From contig JADZCT010000033.1 in the NCBI GenBank assembly GCA_020851455.1, positions 62,001 through 126,000 of the forward strand: 64,000 nt of DNA. Reading direction: 5' to 3'. Under the pieces are notes generated by a model, which did no database searches, was not told the DNA's origin, and saw nothing but the letters and a program-made list of their open reading frames with translations. The stretch is from Gemmatimonadaceae bacterium. GTDB lineage: Bacteria; Gemmatimonadota; Gemmatimonadetes; Gemmatimonadales; Gemmatimonadaceae. The translations under genes and the position numbers were made by a program. This document shows positions 1 through 7,879 of this stretch, one piece after another. Each line of letters starts with the position of its first letter. Position 1 is the first letter of the stretch.

Positions 1-474
1 ACCGTCGAGATGACCGTTGACGGAGGCAGCACGTGGACCCTGATCGCAATGGTACGCGGCTTCGCGCCGGAGTGGTACCCTGAGGAGGTCGTCCTGGGGG
101 GAATGCGCGGCAAGACGATGCAGGTGCGGTTCCGCACCGACGCGATGCAATGGCAACTGGACGAGATTGCCGTGGTCGGGCATACGGCTAACGCCGTCGT
201 GCCTTCCGGCGGGGACGGCGCCATCGTGCCCAGCGAGAACCCGGTGCGGCTGGGCACCGTCCGGCTCAAGTGGCCGTGGCCGGACAAGCCGGGAGACTTA
301 ATCGCTTATGACTTCTCCGGCCGCGAGGTGTGGCGCAGGCGCGTGGCGGATGGATCAACCACCTCCTGGAACCTGGCAACGCAGAACGTCGCGAACGGCG
401 TGTACCTCGTCGTCGCGAGGTCCGGCGCGTCGGTCGTCCGGCTCAAGCTCTTCGTCGCGCGGCGAACTCCATGA
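1..474 (+). CDS. C-terminal part of a secreted protein with a type IX-like sorting domain (5' end outside window)
   Basis: The reading frame is open from base 1, so only the last ~157 residues are seen. The first half resembles the end of a beta-sandwich domain found in secreted hydrolases (GGSTWT, then LDEIAVVG). The last ~80 residues look like a secretion-system C-terminal sorting domain: an NPVR start, a YDFSGREVWR strand, then NGVYLVVARSG and a basic KLFVARR end. Such tails direct export by the Bacteroidota type IX system, and similar ones are common in Gemmatimonadota. The stop overlaps the acpS start (ATGA). The catalytic domain, if any, lies outside the window. The family call is by pattern only. 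Confidence 0.7.
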   Translation, partial: TVEMTVDGGSTWTLIAMVRGFAPEWYPEEVVLGGMRGKTMQVRFRTDAMQWQLDEIAVVGHTANAVVPSGGDGAIVPSENPVRLGTVRLKWPWPDKPGDLIAYDFSGREVWRRRVADGSTTSWNLATQNVANGVYLVVARSGASVVRLKLFVARRTP

Positions 475-851
475 TTCTCAGCGTCGGCATTGACCTCGTC
501 GAGGTCGGCCGCGTCGAACGCCTCCTTGCGCGAAAGGGCGACCGTGCCATCGCGCGCCTCTTCACCGAGGGCGAAGCCGCATTCGCACGGTCAAGGGCGC
601 ACCCGGCGACCCACTTCGCCGCACGGCTCGCCGCCAAGGAAGCGGCGTTCAAGGCCCTGGCTGGCTCCGACGCGGCCCGGCTCATCGGGTGGCGCGAGAT
701 CGAGGTGGTGTCGCGCCAAGGCGCTGCTCCAGCCCTGACGCTCTCCGGACGCGCGGACTTCAGGGCGCGGGAAATCGGGGTTCAGCACATACACCTGAGT
801 CTCACGCATACCTCGGAAACCGCGGGTGCCGTGGTCATCCTCGAGCGGTGA
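471..851 (+). CDS. acpS: Holo-[acyl-carrier-protein] synthase
   Basis: This 126-aa protein transfers 4'-phosphopantetheine from CoA to the serine of apo-ACP, activating fatty acid synthesis. Family hallmarks are visible: the N-terminal GIDLVEVGRVE segment with the Mg-binding Asp, FAARLAAKEAAFKAL carrying the second metal-binding Glu, and a C-terminal LSLTHTSETAGAVVI strand. Its length matches bacterial AcpS. ATG 471 is chosen because the protein then begins MILSVGIDLVE as in the family, and because it forms an ATGA overlap with the preceding stop, suggesting translational coupling. A longer in-frame extension upstream lies inside the preceding gene and is not credible. Confidence 0.95.
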   Translation: MILSVGIDLVEVGRVERLLARKGDRAIARLFTEGEAAFARSRAHPATHFAARLAAKEAAFKALAGSDAARLIGWREIEVVSRQGAAPALTLSGRADFRAREIGVQHIHLSLTHTSETAGAVVILER

Positions 852-865
852 ACGCAGCCCTGCGG

Positions 866-894
866 TTGGCAAGCCGTGTAAACCCGAATACTTT
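866..894 (+). promoter_or_regulatory. Candidate sigma70-type promoter for the FTR1-cytochrome gene
   Basis: A -35-like TTGGCA (866-871) and a -10-like TACTTT (889-894) are separated by 17 bp, and the ATG follows after 9 nt, so the transcript would be nearly leaderless. The -10 is weak. The arrangement resembles that upstream of tyrS and the PBP gene in this window. It is a sequence match only. Confidence 0.35.
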
Positions 895-903
895 CCTCTG
901 GAT

Positions 904-3099
904 ATGCTTCTTCGGCGCTTCTTTCCATTCACGCTGACGCTCACGCTCGCCGTTTCAGCACTGGGCGCCGCGGCGCAGGAGCCCGTGGGCAAGCGGCTCG
1001 CGTCGGTCGTCGGGGTGGCGGTCGAGGAGTACGCCAAGGGTGTTGACGAGTCCGGGCGCCTGACCTCGGCCGTGGAGATCGAGGAGGCGAAGGGGTTCCT
1101 CGAAGAGGCGCGGCGGATCGCGGGACACCTCGCCACGCCGAACGCGGAATCCGTACGTACCGCGCTCGACTCCCTCATAGCTGCATCCGAGCGCCGCGCT
1201 CCGCCATCCGAATTGCGCGGGATGTACGACGAGTTCGCCCGCGCCCTTGGCTCTGAGGGCCTGCTCGACCTGCCGTCGCGCTCGCTGGATCTCGCGGCTG
1301 GACGCGCGCTATACCTGGCGAACTGCGCGGCGTGCCACGGGCCCTCGGGGAAGGGCGGCCCCGCGGGCAAGGACGGGGTCGCTCCGCCTGCGATCGGCGA
1401 GCGCGAAATCATGGGGAGCGTGACCCCGGCCCTCACGTACCGGATCCTGTCGGTAGGCGTGCAGGGAACCACGATGCCGGCATGGGACACGGTCCTCACC
1501 GTGGACCAGCGCTGGGACGTCGTCGGCTACCTGAACTCCATGCGGGCCACCGACGCCGACCGGGCGCGCGGGCGCGCCGCCCTGGCGCGCATCTGCCCGC
1601 ACTGCGCCGACACCGCACCCGCGGCCCAGCGCTTCGACTGGCAGGTGCAAAAGAGCGACGCCGACCTCGCGGCGATGCTGCGCACCGGGGATCCCGCGAC
1701 GGGCCTTCTGGCCGCTGCGCCAGTGAGCGGCCTCGAGGCCGAGGCCCTCGTCGCCGCGCTTCGCGCGGATGCCATCGTGGAGCCGCGTGTCGAGGTCGCC
1801 GCCGCCGACCCGCGCGAGGCGGTCCGGAAGGTCACGCAGACCCTCGACGACGCCGTGGCTGCGTATCGTGAGGGCCGGCGCGACGCCGCGGCCGACCTGG
1901 CGTTCGATGCCTACATAGCGTTCGAGCCGCTCGAGACCAACACACGCCCGCGGAACCCGGCGCTGATCGCGCGGATGGAGCGCGACTTCGCCGACTTTCG
2001 CAGCGCGGTCAAGGCGGGCGATCTCCGGAATGCTGAGGCCATCCTCGCGTCTATCGAGCGTGAGATGCCAACGGTGCTCGACCTCGCCATCGCCGTGCCG
2101 ACACCGTGGGGCACCTTCGTCGAGTCGCTGACCATCATCCTCCGGGAAGGGCTCGAGGCAATCCTTGTACTCGGTGCCGTAGTGGCGTTCCTGGTAAAGA
2201 CAGGGAACAAGAAGCGGATTCGCGAAATTTGGATTGGCGCGTGGGCCGGGATCGGCGCGAGCGTCGTGCTCGCCGTTCTCCTCCGCACCGCGCTTGGCGC
2301 CGTGCCGGCCAGCGGCGAAGTAATCGAGGGCATAACGCTTCTCGTCGCCGTGGTCGTGCTGTTCTCGGTGAGCTACTGGCTGCTGTCGAAGGTGGATGCC
2401 GCCCACTGGCAGCAGTTCATCCGCGAGAAGGTGACGTCTGCGCTCGACCGCGGCGGCACCTTCGCCCTTGCCCTCGTCGCGTTCCTCGCGGTATTCCGTG
2501 AAGGAGCGGAGACGGCGCTGTTCTTCCAGGCCATCATCGCTCGCGAGACCGGTTCGCTCGTGCCGGTCTTCTCCGGCATCGCAGTCGGTGGGGTTGCGCT
2601 CGCCGTGGTCTTCTCGCTCTTCCACCGCTTTGGCGTGCGCATCCCGCTACGGCCGTTCTTCGCCGTCACGAGCGGGATTCTTTACTGGATGGCATTCGTC
2701 TTTGCGGGCAAGGGGATCAAGGAGCTGCAGGAGGGCGGTGTGCTCGGCCGCACGCTTTTGCCGTCGTTCCCCTACGTCGAAGCGCTCGGCATCTACCCAA
2801 CCGCCGAGACTGTGCTGGTGCAGGCAGTCCTCCTGGCGCTGCTGCTCTTCGCGCTCTGGCGCACGTTTCTGCGGCCGGCGTCGCCCGGAGCCACGACCGG
2901 GGGTGGAGCGCAACCCGTGGGCAGCCGGGCGGGGGGCGTGGCGGGCCCTGCGGGCGACGCGGCGATGCCGCCCGAGGTTGCAGGGCGCCTGGCGGAATTG
3001 AATGCGAAGGCTCGGCGGCTGCAGGACCGCGTCGAGTCGCTGGAGAAGGAAGTGGAGCGCGAGACCTCAGCGCATCCCACGCAGCGTCCGGAGGTCTGA
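904..3099 (+). CDS. Cytochrome c-FTR1 family iron permease fusion
   Basis: This 731-aa protein starts with a signal peptide (residues 1 to ~25, ending AAAQ). A periplasmic region follows with one c-type haem site, CAACH at ~141-145, then a second site degenerated to CPHCA at ~231. The C-terminal half is an FTR1/EfeU-like permease with about seven membrane segments and both conserved acidic motifs, REGLE (~414) and REGAE (~532), which ligand iron during transport. The last ~45 residues form a charged coiled coil. Known relatives couple iron oxidation or reduction at the haem to uptake of ferric iron. ATG 904 is used because the signal peptide starts there; an upstream in-frame extension overlaps acpS. 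It faces lgt convergently. Confidence 0.9.
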   Translation: MLLRRFFPFTLTLTLAVSALGAAAQEPVGKRLASVVGVAVEEYAKGVDESGRLTSAVEIEEAKGFLEEARRIAGHLATPNAESVRTALDSLIAASERRAPPSELRGMYDEFARALGSEGLLDLPSRSLDLAAGRALYLANCAACHGPSGKGGPAGKDGVAPPAIGEREIMGSVTPALTYRILSVGVQGTTMPAWDTVLTVDQRWDVVGYLNSMRATDADRARGRAALARICPHCADTAPAAQRFDWQVQKSDADLAAMLRTGDPATGLLAAAPVSGLEAEALVAALRADAIVEPRVEVAAADPREAVRKVTQTLDDAVAAYREGRRDAAADLAFDAYIAFEPLETNTRPRNPALIARMERDFADFRSAVKAGDLRNAEAILASIEREMPTVLDLAIAVPTPWGTFVESLTIILREGLEAILVLGAVVAFLVKTGNKKRIREIWIGAWAGIGASVVLAVLLRTALGAVPASGEVIEGITLLVAVVVLFSVSYWLLSKVDAAHWQQFIREKVTSALDRGGTFALALVAFLAVFREGAETALFFQAIIARETGSLVPVFSGIAVGGVALAVVFSLFHRFGVRIPLRPFFAVTSGILYWMAFVFAGKGIKELQEGGVLGRTLLPSFPYVEALGIYPTAETVLVQAVLLALLLFALWRTFLRPASPGATTGGGAQPVGSRAGGVAGPAGDAAMPPEVAGRLAELNAKARRLQDRVESLEKEVERETSAHPTQRPEV

Positions 3100-3114
3100 G
3101 TACCGCCCTGAAGC

Positions 3115-3960
3115 TCAGGCCGTGGCCTGCGCTCCCGCAGCGGGGCCGGACGTGCCGCGCCGCGCCGCCATCCATGCCGCGCCGGCAACGACGAACAGCG
3201 CGCCGATCACCTGCGCCACGGTGAACGGTCCGAAGAACCGGTCGTCCTTGGCCCGGAAAACCTCGATCGCGATGCGCTCCACGCCGGCAAGCACGCAGTA
3301 GGCGCCGAACAGCCACCCTGCCGCATGCCGGTGGTTTCGAAACTTCCAGAGGATCGCGAACATCGCGAGTCCCATGGCCACCTCGAAGAGCTGCGTCGGG
3401 TACACCGACACCACTTCGGCCGGAGGCCGTCCGGCGAGGTCGGCCTGCCCGAACTGGCTGATCAGGTTCTGCACCGTGGACGGCGGCGCACCCTCTGGGA
3501 ACTTCACCGCGAACCGGCTTGCCCATGCCCGCCCGTAGTCGTCGCCAACCGCCCAGCAGCCCGTACGGCCCACGGCGTACGCGGCGGCCAGCCCCGCCGC
3601 GCTTGCGTCACTGATCCTGGCAAAGCTCAGCTTCTTGAAGCGAATCCAGAGGAAGCTGGCGACGATGCCTCCGATCAGCCCGCCCCAGAACACGAAGCCT
3701 GCCCGCTCGACCAGCGCCGCGGGATCGCGGGTGAGAATCGAGTAGTACACCTTCCCGCCAACCAATCCGCCGATCACGGCGGCGATGAGTACGTCGCCCA
3801 TCACGTTCGGATCTTCGCCGCGTTGCGTGAGTACGGACTGCGCCACGGCCTGGCCGATGACGAACGCGGCGAGCATGGCAACGCCGAACCCGGTGAGCGG
3901 AAGCGGTCCGAGCTGAAGCACTGTCGGATGGTGTACGATCGAGACCGCAGCGTCGCCCAT
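3115..3960 (-). CDS. lgt: Prolipoprotein diacylglyceryl transferase
   Basis: Lgt moves diacylglycerol from phosphatidylglycerol to the lipobox cysteine of prolipoproteins, the first step of lipoprotein maturation at the inner membrane. The 281-aa protein has about seven hydrophobic segments, the GRTGCWAVGDDYG block equivalent to the Lgt signature (usually GRIGNFxNGE), and the conserved YPTQLFE near residue 200. The Cys and Asp variants in the signature are seen in other phyla. It is the last gene of the rsmB-rpe-tlpA-tsaD-lgt run, 9 nt after tsaD. Several predicted lipoproteins in this window are likely substrates. Confidence 0.93.
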   Translation of the reverse strand: MGDAAVSIVHHPTVLQLGPLPLTGFGVAMLAAFVIGQAVAQSVLTQRGEDPNVMGDVLIAAVIGGLVGGKVYYSILTRDPAALVERAGFVFWGGLIGGIVASFLWIRFKKLSFARISDASAAGLAAAYAVGRTGCWAVGDDYGRAWASRFAVKFPEGAPPSTVQNLISQFGQADLAGRPPAEVVSVYPTQLFEVAMGLAMFAILWKFRNHRHAAGWLFGAYCVLAGVERIAIEVFRAKDDRFFGPFTVAQVIGALFVVAGAAWMAARRGTSGPAAGAQATA

Positions 3961-3969
3961 GTGCGAATC

Positions 3970-5028
3970 TTATGCCGCCGCGCTGCCGCGCGCGACGGCG
4001 CCGGGGATGGCGAGCGTGGCGTATGCGTTGAGGTCCCACCCCGATCTCTCACCGCGCCCAAGGCGGAAAAGCCCGGCTCGCGCTATCATCGCCGCATTGT
4101 CGGTCGCGAGCCGCGGGCCTGGCGCATGCACACGCGCGCCGGCGCCGAGCTGCCTGACCGCCAGAGCGGCGATCCGCTCCTGCAGTGCGCCGTTGCACGC
4201 CACGCCGCCGCCGAGCACGATCCGCTGGCGGCCATGCGCCTCGGCTCCGCGAACCGTCTTGGCCGCAAGCGAGTCCACGAGCGCGTCCTGGAAGCCGCGA
4301 GCAATCGAGGCGCGTTGCGCGTCAATCGTCCCGTCTGCCTCGGCGGCACGTACCGCGATGAGCACTGCGGTCTTGAGGCCGCTGAATGAAAAGTCGTAGT
4401 AGTCCGGGTCGCCGGGTTGCTGCCCGCCGTGCAGCATCGGCCGCGCGAACCGATGCCGCGGCGCATCGCACGCCGCCGCCATTGCTTCCACGTGCCGCCC
4501 TCCCGGGTATGGCAGGCCGAGCAGCTTCGCGACCTTGTCGAAGGCCTCGCCTGCCGCGTCGTCGCGAGTTGCACCCAGCAACTGGTATTCACCCCATGCA
4601 GGCACGTCGAGCAGCAGGGTGTGCCCGCCGCTCACCAGGAGCGCGGTGAACGGCGGGGTGGCGTCAGGGTTCTGCAGCTCCGTCGCGAAGAGATGCCCCT
4701 CCATGTGATGGACGCCGATCAACGGCACGTCGAGCGACGCCGCCAGGCCCTTCGCGAAGGAGACTCCAACCAGGAGAGCGCCAACAAGCCCTGGCCCGTG
4801 CGTCACCGCGATGGCGTCTATGTCGCGCATGCCGATTGCGGCGTCGGCAACCGCCTGCCGCACCACGGGCACCACCGCCGTCAGGTGCGCGCGTGAGGCG
4901 ATCTCCGGCACCACGCCCCCGAAAACGCGGTGTACGTCCTGCGACAGGATCACGAGCGATTCCAGTTTGTCCTCGACCACCGCCGCCGACGTCTCGTCGC
5001 ACGAAGTCTCGATCCCCAGCACGCGCAT
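3970..5028 (-). CDS. tsaD: tRNA N6-adenosine threonylcarbamoyltransferase
   Basis: TsaD transfers the threonylcarbamoyl group to A37 of ANN-decoding tRNAs (t6A), working with TsaB and TsaE. The 352-aa protein begins MRVLGIETSCDETSAAVV, the classic family start, and has the metal-binding HHMEGHL motif, the VSGGHT strand and a late GGGVACNG glycine loop. A longer upstream in-frame start would add ~21 non-homologous residues reaching into the tlpA-like gene, so ATG 5028 is chosen. The gene starts 2 nt after the tlpA-like stop, consistent with one operon. tsaB and tsaE are not in the window. Confidence 0.96.
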   Translation of the reverse strand: MRVLGIETSCDETSAAVVEDKLESLVILSQDVHRVFGGVVPEIASRAHLTAVVPVVRQAVADAAIGMRDIDAIAVTHGPGLVGALLVGVSFAKGLAASLDVPLIGVHHMEGHLFATELQNPDATPPFTALLVSGGHTLLLDVPAWGEYQLLGATRDDAAGEAFDKVAKLLGLPYPGGRHVEAMAAACDAPRHRFARPMLHGGQQPGDPDYYDFSFSGLKTAVLIAVRAAEADGTIDAQRASIARGFQDALVDSLAAKTVRGAEAHGRQRIVLGGGVACNGALQERIAALAVRQLGAGARVHAPGPRLATDNAAMIARAGLFRLGRGERSGWDLNAYATLAIPGAVARGSAAA

Positions 5029-5030
5029 CG

Positions 5031-5585
5031 TCAGCGCGATCGCTCGGCGATCAGTTCCCGCAGCAGGGGCCGCTGTTCCTCGGCCGTCCACGACGAGCCG
5101 ATGAGCCGCCGGCGGATAACTCCCGTGCGGTCAATCAGGAACGTCTCGGGCACGCCGGTGCTTTGGTAGTCGTCGCGGATCTTCCCCGCTTCGTCGTAGA
5201 GGACGTCGAACGTCATCCCCATTTCCTTGCGGAAATCCTGGATCGCGTCGGTCATTCCCGGGCTGTCTATACTCACCGCCACCACCGCCAGACCCTGCGG
5301 CCCGAGTTCCTTGTAAAGGCGCTCGATCCGCGGCATCTCGGCGCGGCAGGGTGCGCACCAGGTCGCCCAGAGGTTGAGCAGCATCGGCTTTCCACGGTAC
5401 GCCGCGATGGTGCGGACCGCACCGGCCGGGCCCGAGTCGGGGACGACCTTCGCGGCGAAATCGGGAGCGGTTGCCCCCGGGCCAATGATTTTCGGCCCAT
5501 CGCTCATGTGCGTGGCGACCGCGAGCGCGGCGCCCATCGCCATGACCGCGACTCCAACGACGACCCACTGCCGGCTCGCGTTCAT
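5031..5585 (-). CDS. TlpA/ResA-type membrane-anchored thioredoxin-like protein
   Basis: This 184-aa protein has one N-terminal membrane anchor (residues ~8-25) and a periplasmic thioredoxin fold with the redox motif WATWCAPC, as in TlpA, ResA and CcmG. These proteins reduce apocytochrome CxxCH cysteines or other envelope disulfides. The late VPETFLIDRTG matches the cis-proline loop. The start ATGA overlaps the rpe stop. A role in cytochrome c maturation is plausible given the many haem proteins in the window, but the neighbours here are housekeeping genes, so the specific substrate is unknown. Confidence 0.88.
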   Translation of the reverse strand: MNASRQWVVVGVAVMAMGAALAVATHMSDGPKIIGPGATAPDFAAKVVPDSGPAGAVRTIAAYRGKPMLLNLWATWCAPCRAEMPRIERLYKELGPQGLAVVAVSIDSPGMTDAIQDFRKEMGMTFDVLYDEAGKIRDDYQSTGVPETFLIDRTGVIRRRLIGSSWTAEEQRPLLRELIAERSR

Positions 5586-6259
5586 ACCTGGACTCCGCAC
5601 CGGCCGCGCAGCGCTCGCACTTCCTCCGCCGGATCCGGCGCCGTGTACACCGCCGCGCCGGCAACGAACGCGTTCGCGCCCGCCTGCCAGCAACGGTTGA
5701 TCGTTTCGCGCGATATCCCGCCGTCCACCTCGAGGTGAGCCCCGCTGCCTGCGTCGTCGAGCAACGCGCGCGCGCGCGCGATCTTGCCCACGGTTGACTC
5801 GATGAACTTCTGCCCGCCGAACCCGGGATTCACCGTCATGACGAGGAGGAGGTCGAGGTCTCGTACTACGTCGCGCACGTGCTCGACCGGCGTTCCGGGG
5901 TTGATTGCCACGCCGGCGTTGCAGCCGAACTCGCGGATGCGGGCGAGCTGGCGGTGAAGGTGCGGCGCCGCTTCGAAATGGATCGTGAGGTTGGACGCGC
6001 CCGCGGCCGCAAAGCTGTCGAAGTACTTCTCCGGCTCCACCACCATCAGGTGAACGTCGAGCGGGAGCCGCGTGAGGCGGCGGCAGGTCTCGATCACCTT
6101 GGCGCCGAACGTGAGGTTGGGCACGAAGACGCCGTCCATCACGTCCACGTGCAGCCAGTCGGCTCCGCCCTGTTCGATGATGGCGAGCTGCTCCGCAAGC
6201 CGCCCGAAGTCGGCCGAGAGCAGTGAGGGGGCGATCCGGACCGCGCTGGCGGGGCTCAT
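5582..6259 (-). CDS. rpe: Ribulose-phosphate 3-epimerase
   Basis: Rpe interconverts ribulose-5-phosphate and xylulose-5-phosphate in the pentose phosphate pathway. The 225-aa TIM barrel shows the family blocks in order: IAPSLLSADF, HVDVMDGVFVPNLTFG (catalytic Asp and metal ligand), DVHLMV, TIHFEA, MTVNPGFGGQKF and VDGGI. ATG 6259 is chosen because it precedes IAPSLLSAD by seven residues and its ATGA overlaps the rsmB stop. The 3' end overlaps the tlpA-like start by 4 nt. Both overlaps suggest coupled translation. Confidence 0.96.
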   Translation of the reverse strand: MSPASAVRIAPSLLSADFGRLAEQLAIIEQGGADWLHVDVMDGVFVPNLTFGAKVIETCRRLTRLPLDVHLMVVEPEKYFDSFAAAGASNLTIHFEAAPHLHRQLARIREFGCNAGVAINPGTPVEHVRDVVRDLDLLLVMTVNPGFGGQKFIESTVGKIARARALLDDAGSGAHLEVDGGISRETINRCWQAGANAFVAGAAVYTAPDPAEEVRALRGRCGVQV

Positions 6260-7623
6260 GCGGCCCTCCGCCTGAGGCGCGCGGCAAACGCGCCGTCCAT
6301 GCCGTGCACGTGGGGGAGCACGCGCAGGCGGCCGGCGTCGAGCACCGATTCGGGGACAACTCCGGCGGGCGGCGCTTCCAGTGTGAAGTCGTCGTGCGAC
6401 TCGAGGAACGCTTCGATCTGCTCGTCGTTCTCTTCCGCTTCCAGCGAGCACGTGCTGTATATGAGCAAGCCATCCGGCCGCACGACCGACGCGGCTGCAT
6501 CGAGAAGCGTGCGCTGCACCGCGCTCATCACGGCCAGATCGCTCGGCTTGAGCCGCCAGCGCGCATCAGGGTGCCGCCGGAAGGTCCCCGTTCCGGTGCA
6601 GGGAGCGTCGAGGAGCACGGCGTCCACTTTCGGCACGCACGGCCTCCGCGCGTCGGCAACCACCACGTGAACGTTCGGCACGCCCATTCGCCGCACCGAT
6701 TCGGCGATTCGCGTGGCCCGGGGGTACGAAGCATCGCACGCGACCACCTGGCCCGCCGTCCGCGAGAGTTCAAACGCCTTTCCGCCTGGCGCGGCACAGA
6801 GATCCGCCATGGTCACGCCCGCGGGAACGGCTGCATACCGGGTGACCATTGTGGCGGCCGGATCCTGCGCAAAGCAGTGTCCCTGCTGGAAGGCGCCGAG
6901 TGTCGCCACGGCGACTCCATGCGGCACACCGACGCTGTCTGGTTCGAGCGGCGGCTCGAATGGCGCGACGCCGGCGTCCTCGAGCATCGCCTCCAGTTGC
7001 TCACGCACCAGGCCGTACGGGCGGAGGATCGTGTAGGCCTCCGCGTTGTTTGCTTCGAGGAGGCGGCGCGTATTCTCGGCGCCCCACCTTGCCACCCAGC
7101 GCGCCACCAGCCAGCGAGGGTGAGAGTGCGCGAGGGCGAGCGCGTCGAGCGGGTCGGCGGGCGTTGGCGAGTCGAGTCTGTCCCGTTCGCGATCCACGCG
7201 CCTGAGTACGGCGTTCGCGAGCTTGCTCGCGCCGAGTCCGAGCGCCTTTGCCTGCTCTACCGTCTGGCCGATCGCGGCGTACGCGGGAACGCTGTCCATG
7301 AACAGCAGTTGCGCCGTGCCGAGCCGCAAGAGGTCGGTCAGTTCGGGGGCCAGTCGCGCCAGGCCGCCGCGCACGCGGGTGTCCAGTACGGCGTCTATCC
7401 ACGCCCGCCGCCGGAGCGTGGCATATACCAGCTCGCGGAGCCACCGGCGATCCCGGGCATCGAGGTCGCCTCCGGCGGTCTCGAATGCAGCATCCAACAA
7501 CGCGCCAGCCCGCAGGTCGCGAAGGACTGATGCGGCCCCGAGCCGGGAGTGGGTCACCTCCGCACGGCTGGTGCCCTGCACGTTGGTATCGTGGCGCTGC
7601 ATGGCGTCAGGAAAAATAGTCAC
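6256..7623 (-). CDS. rsmB: 16S rRNA (cytosine-5) methyltransferase RsmB (Sun/Fmu)
   Basis: RsmB methylates C967 of 16S rRNA using SAM. The 455-aa protein has an N-terminal NusB-like helical RNA-binding domain and a C-terminal Rossmann methyltransferase domain. The SAM loop DLCAAPGGKAFELS, the first catalytic-site motif DAPCTGTGTFRRHPD and the nucleophile motif YSTCSLEAEEN are intact. It is the first gene of the rsmB-rpe-tlpA-tsaD-lgt run. The start could be ATG 7623 or ATG 7602; neither has a clear ribosome binding site. The gene diverges from the RCC1 lipoprotein across a 256-bp gap. Confidence 0.94.
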   Translation of the reverse strand: MTIFPDAMQRHDTNVQGTSRAEVTHSRLGAASVLRDLRAGALLDAAFETAGGDLDARDRRWLRELVYATLRRRAWIDAVLDTRVRGGLARLAPELTDLLRLGTAQLLFMDSVPAYAAIGQTVEQAKALGLGASKLANAVLRRVDRERDRLDSPTPADPLDALALAHSHPRWLVARWVARWGAENTRRLLEANNAEAYTILRPYGLVREQLEAMLEDAGVAPFEPPLEPDSVGVPHGVAVATLGAFQQGHCFAQDPAATMVTRYAAVPAGVTMADLCAAPGGKAFELSRTAGQVVACDASYPRATRIAESVRRMGVPNVHVVVADARRPCVPKVDAVLLDAPCTGTGTFRRHPDARWRLKPSDLAVMSAVQRTLLDAAASVVRPDGLLIYSTCSLEAEENDEQIEAFLESHDDFTLEAPPAGVVPESVLDAGRLRVLPHVHGMDGAFAARLRRRAA

Positions 7624-7773
7624 GATACGAGCGTGGGATCCCCGGCTGGGGCGAACGGCGGCGCGTCCACGGGAGGAGGACGTCGAAGGCCCGCCCGAAG
7701 AAATGCCGACGTCCCTGGCCCAGGCACCGCGTTACGGGTCGGCGACCAGAGCCGTCTAGATGGGTGCACGGTG

Positions 7774-7800
7774 GAAGGCCCCGGGGTTCCCCGGGCTTTC
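7774..7800 (+). other. GC-rich hairpin upstream of the Big-1/RCC1 lipoprotein gene
   Basis: Two arms (roughly 7774-7786 and 7789-7800) can pair through a CCCCGGGG core with one bulge and a TT loop, and the 3' side ends CTTTC. It sits upstream of the candidate promoter at 7810-7838, so it more likely stops transcription entering from the left than attenuates the lipoprotein gene. The rest of the 7624-7879 gap shows nothing else recognisable. Confidence 0.3.
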
Positions 7801-7809
7801 GCGTCGTGT

Positions 7810-7838
7810 TTGCCGTGCCGGTTCAACGGCGCGATATT
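7810..7838 (+). promoter_or_regulatory. Candidate sigma70-type promoter for the Big-1/RCC1 lipoprotein
   Basis: TTGCCG (7810-7815) and GATATT (7833-7838) are 17 bp apart. The expected start of transcription near 7845 leaves a ~35-nt leader with a GGAG ribosome binding site at 7871, ahead of ATG 7880. The -35 resembles TTGCCC at the PBP promoter in this window. Confidence 0.4.
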
Positions 7839-7879
7839 CTGAACCCACTGACGATCACCATTTTCGTCACGGAGTCCTG

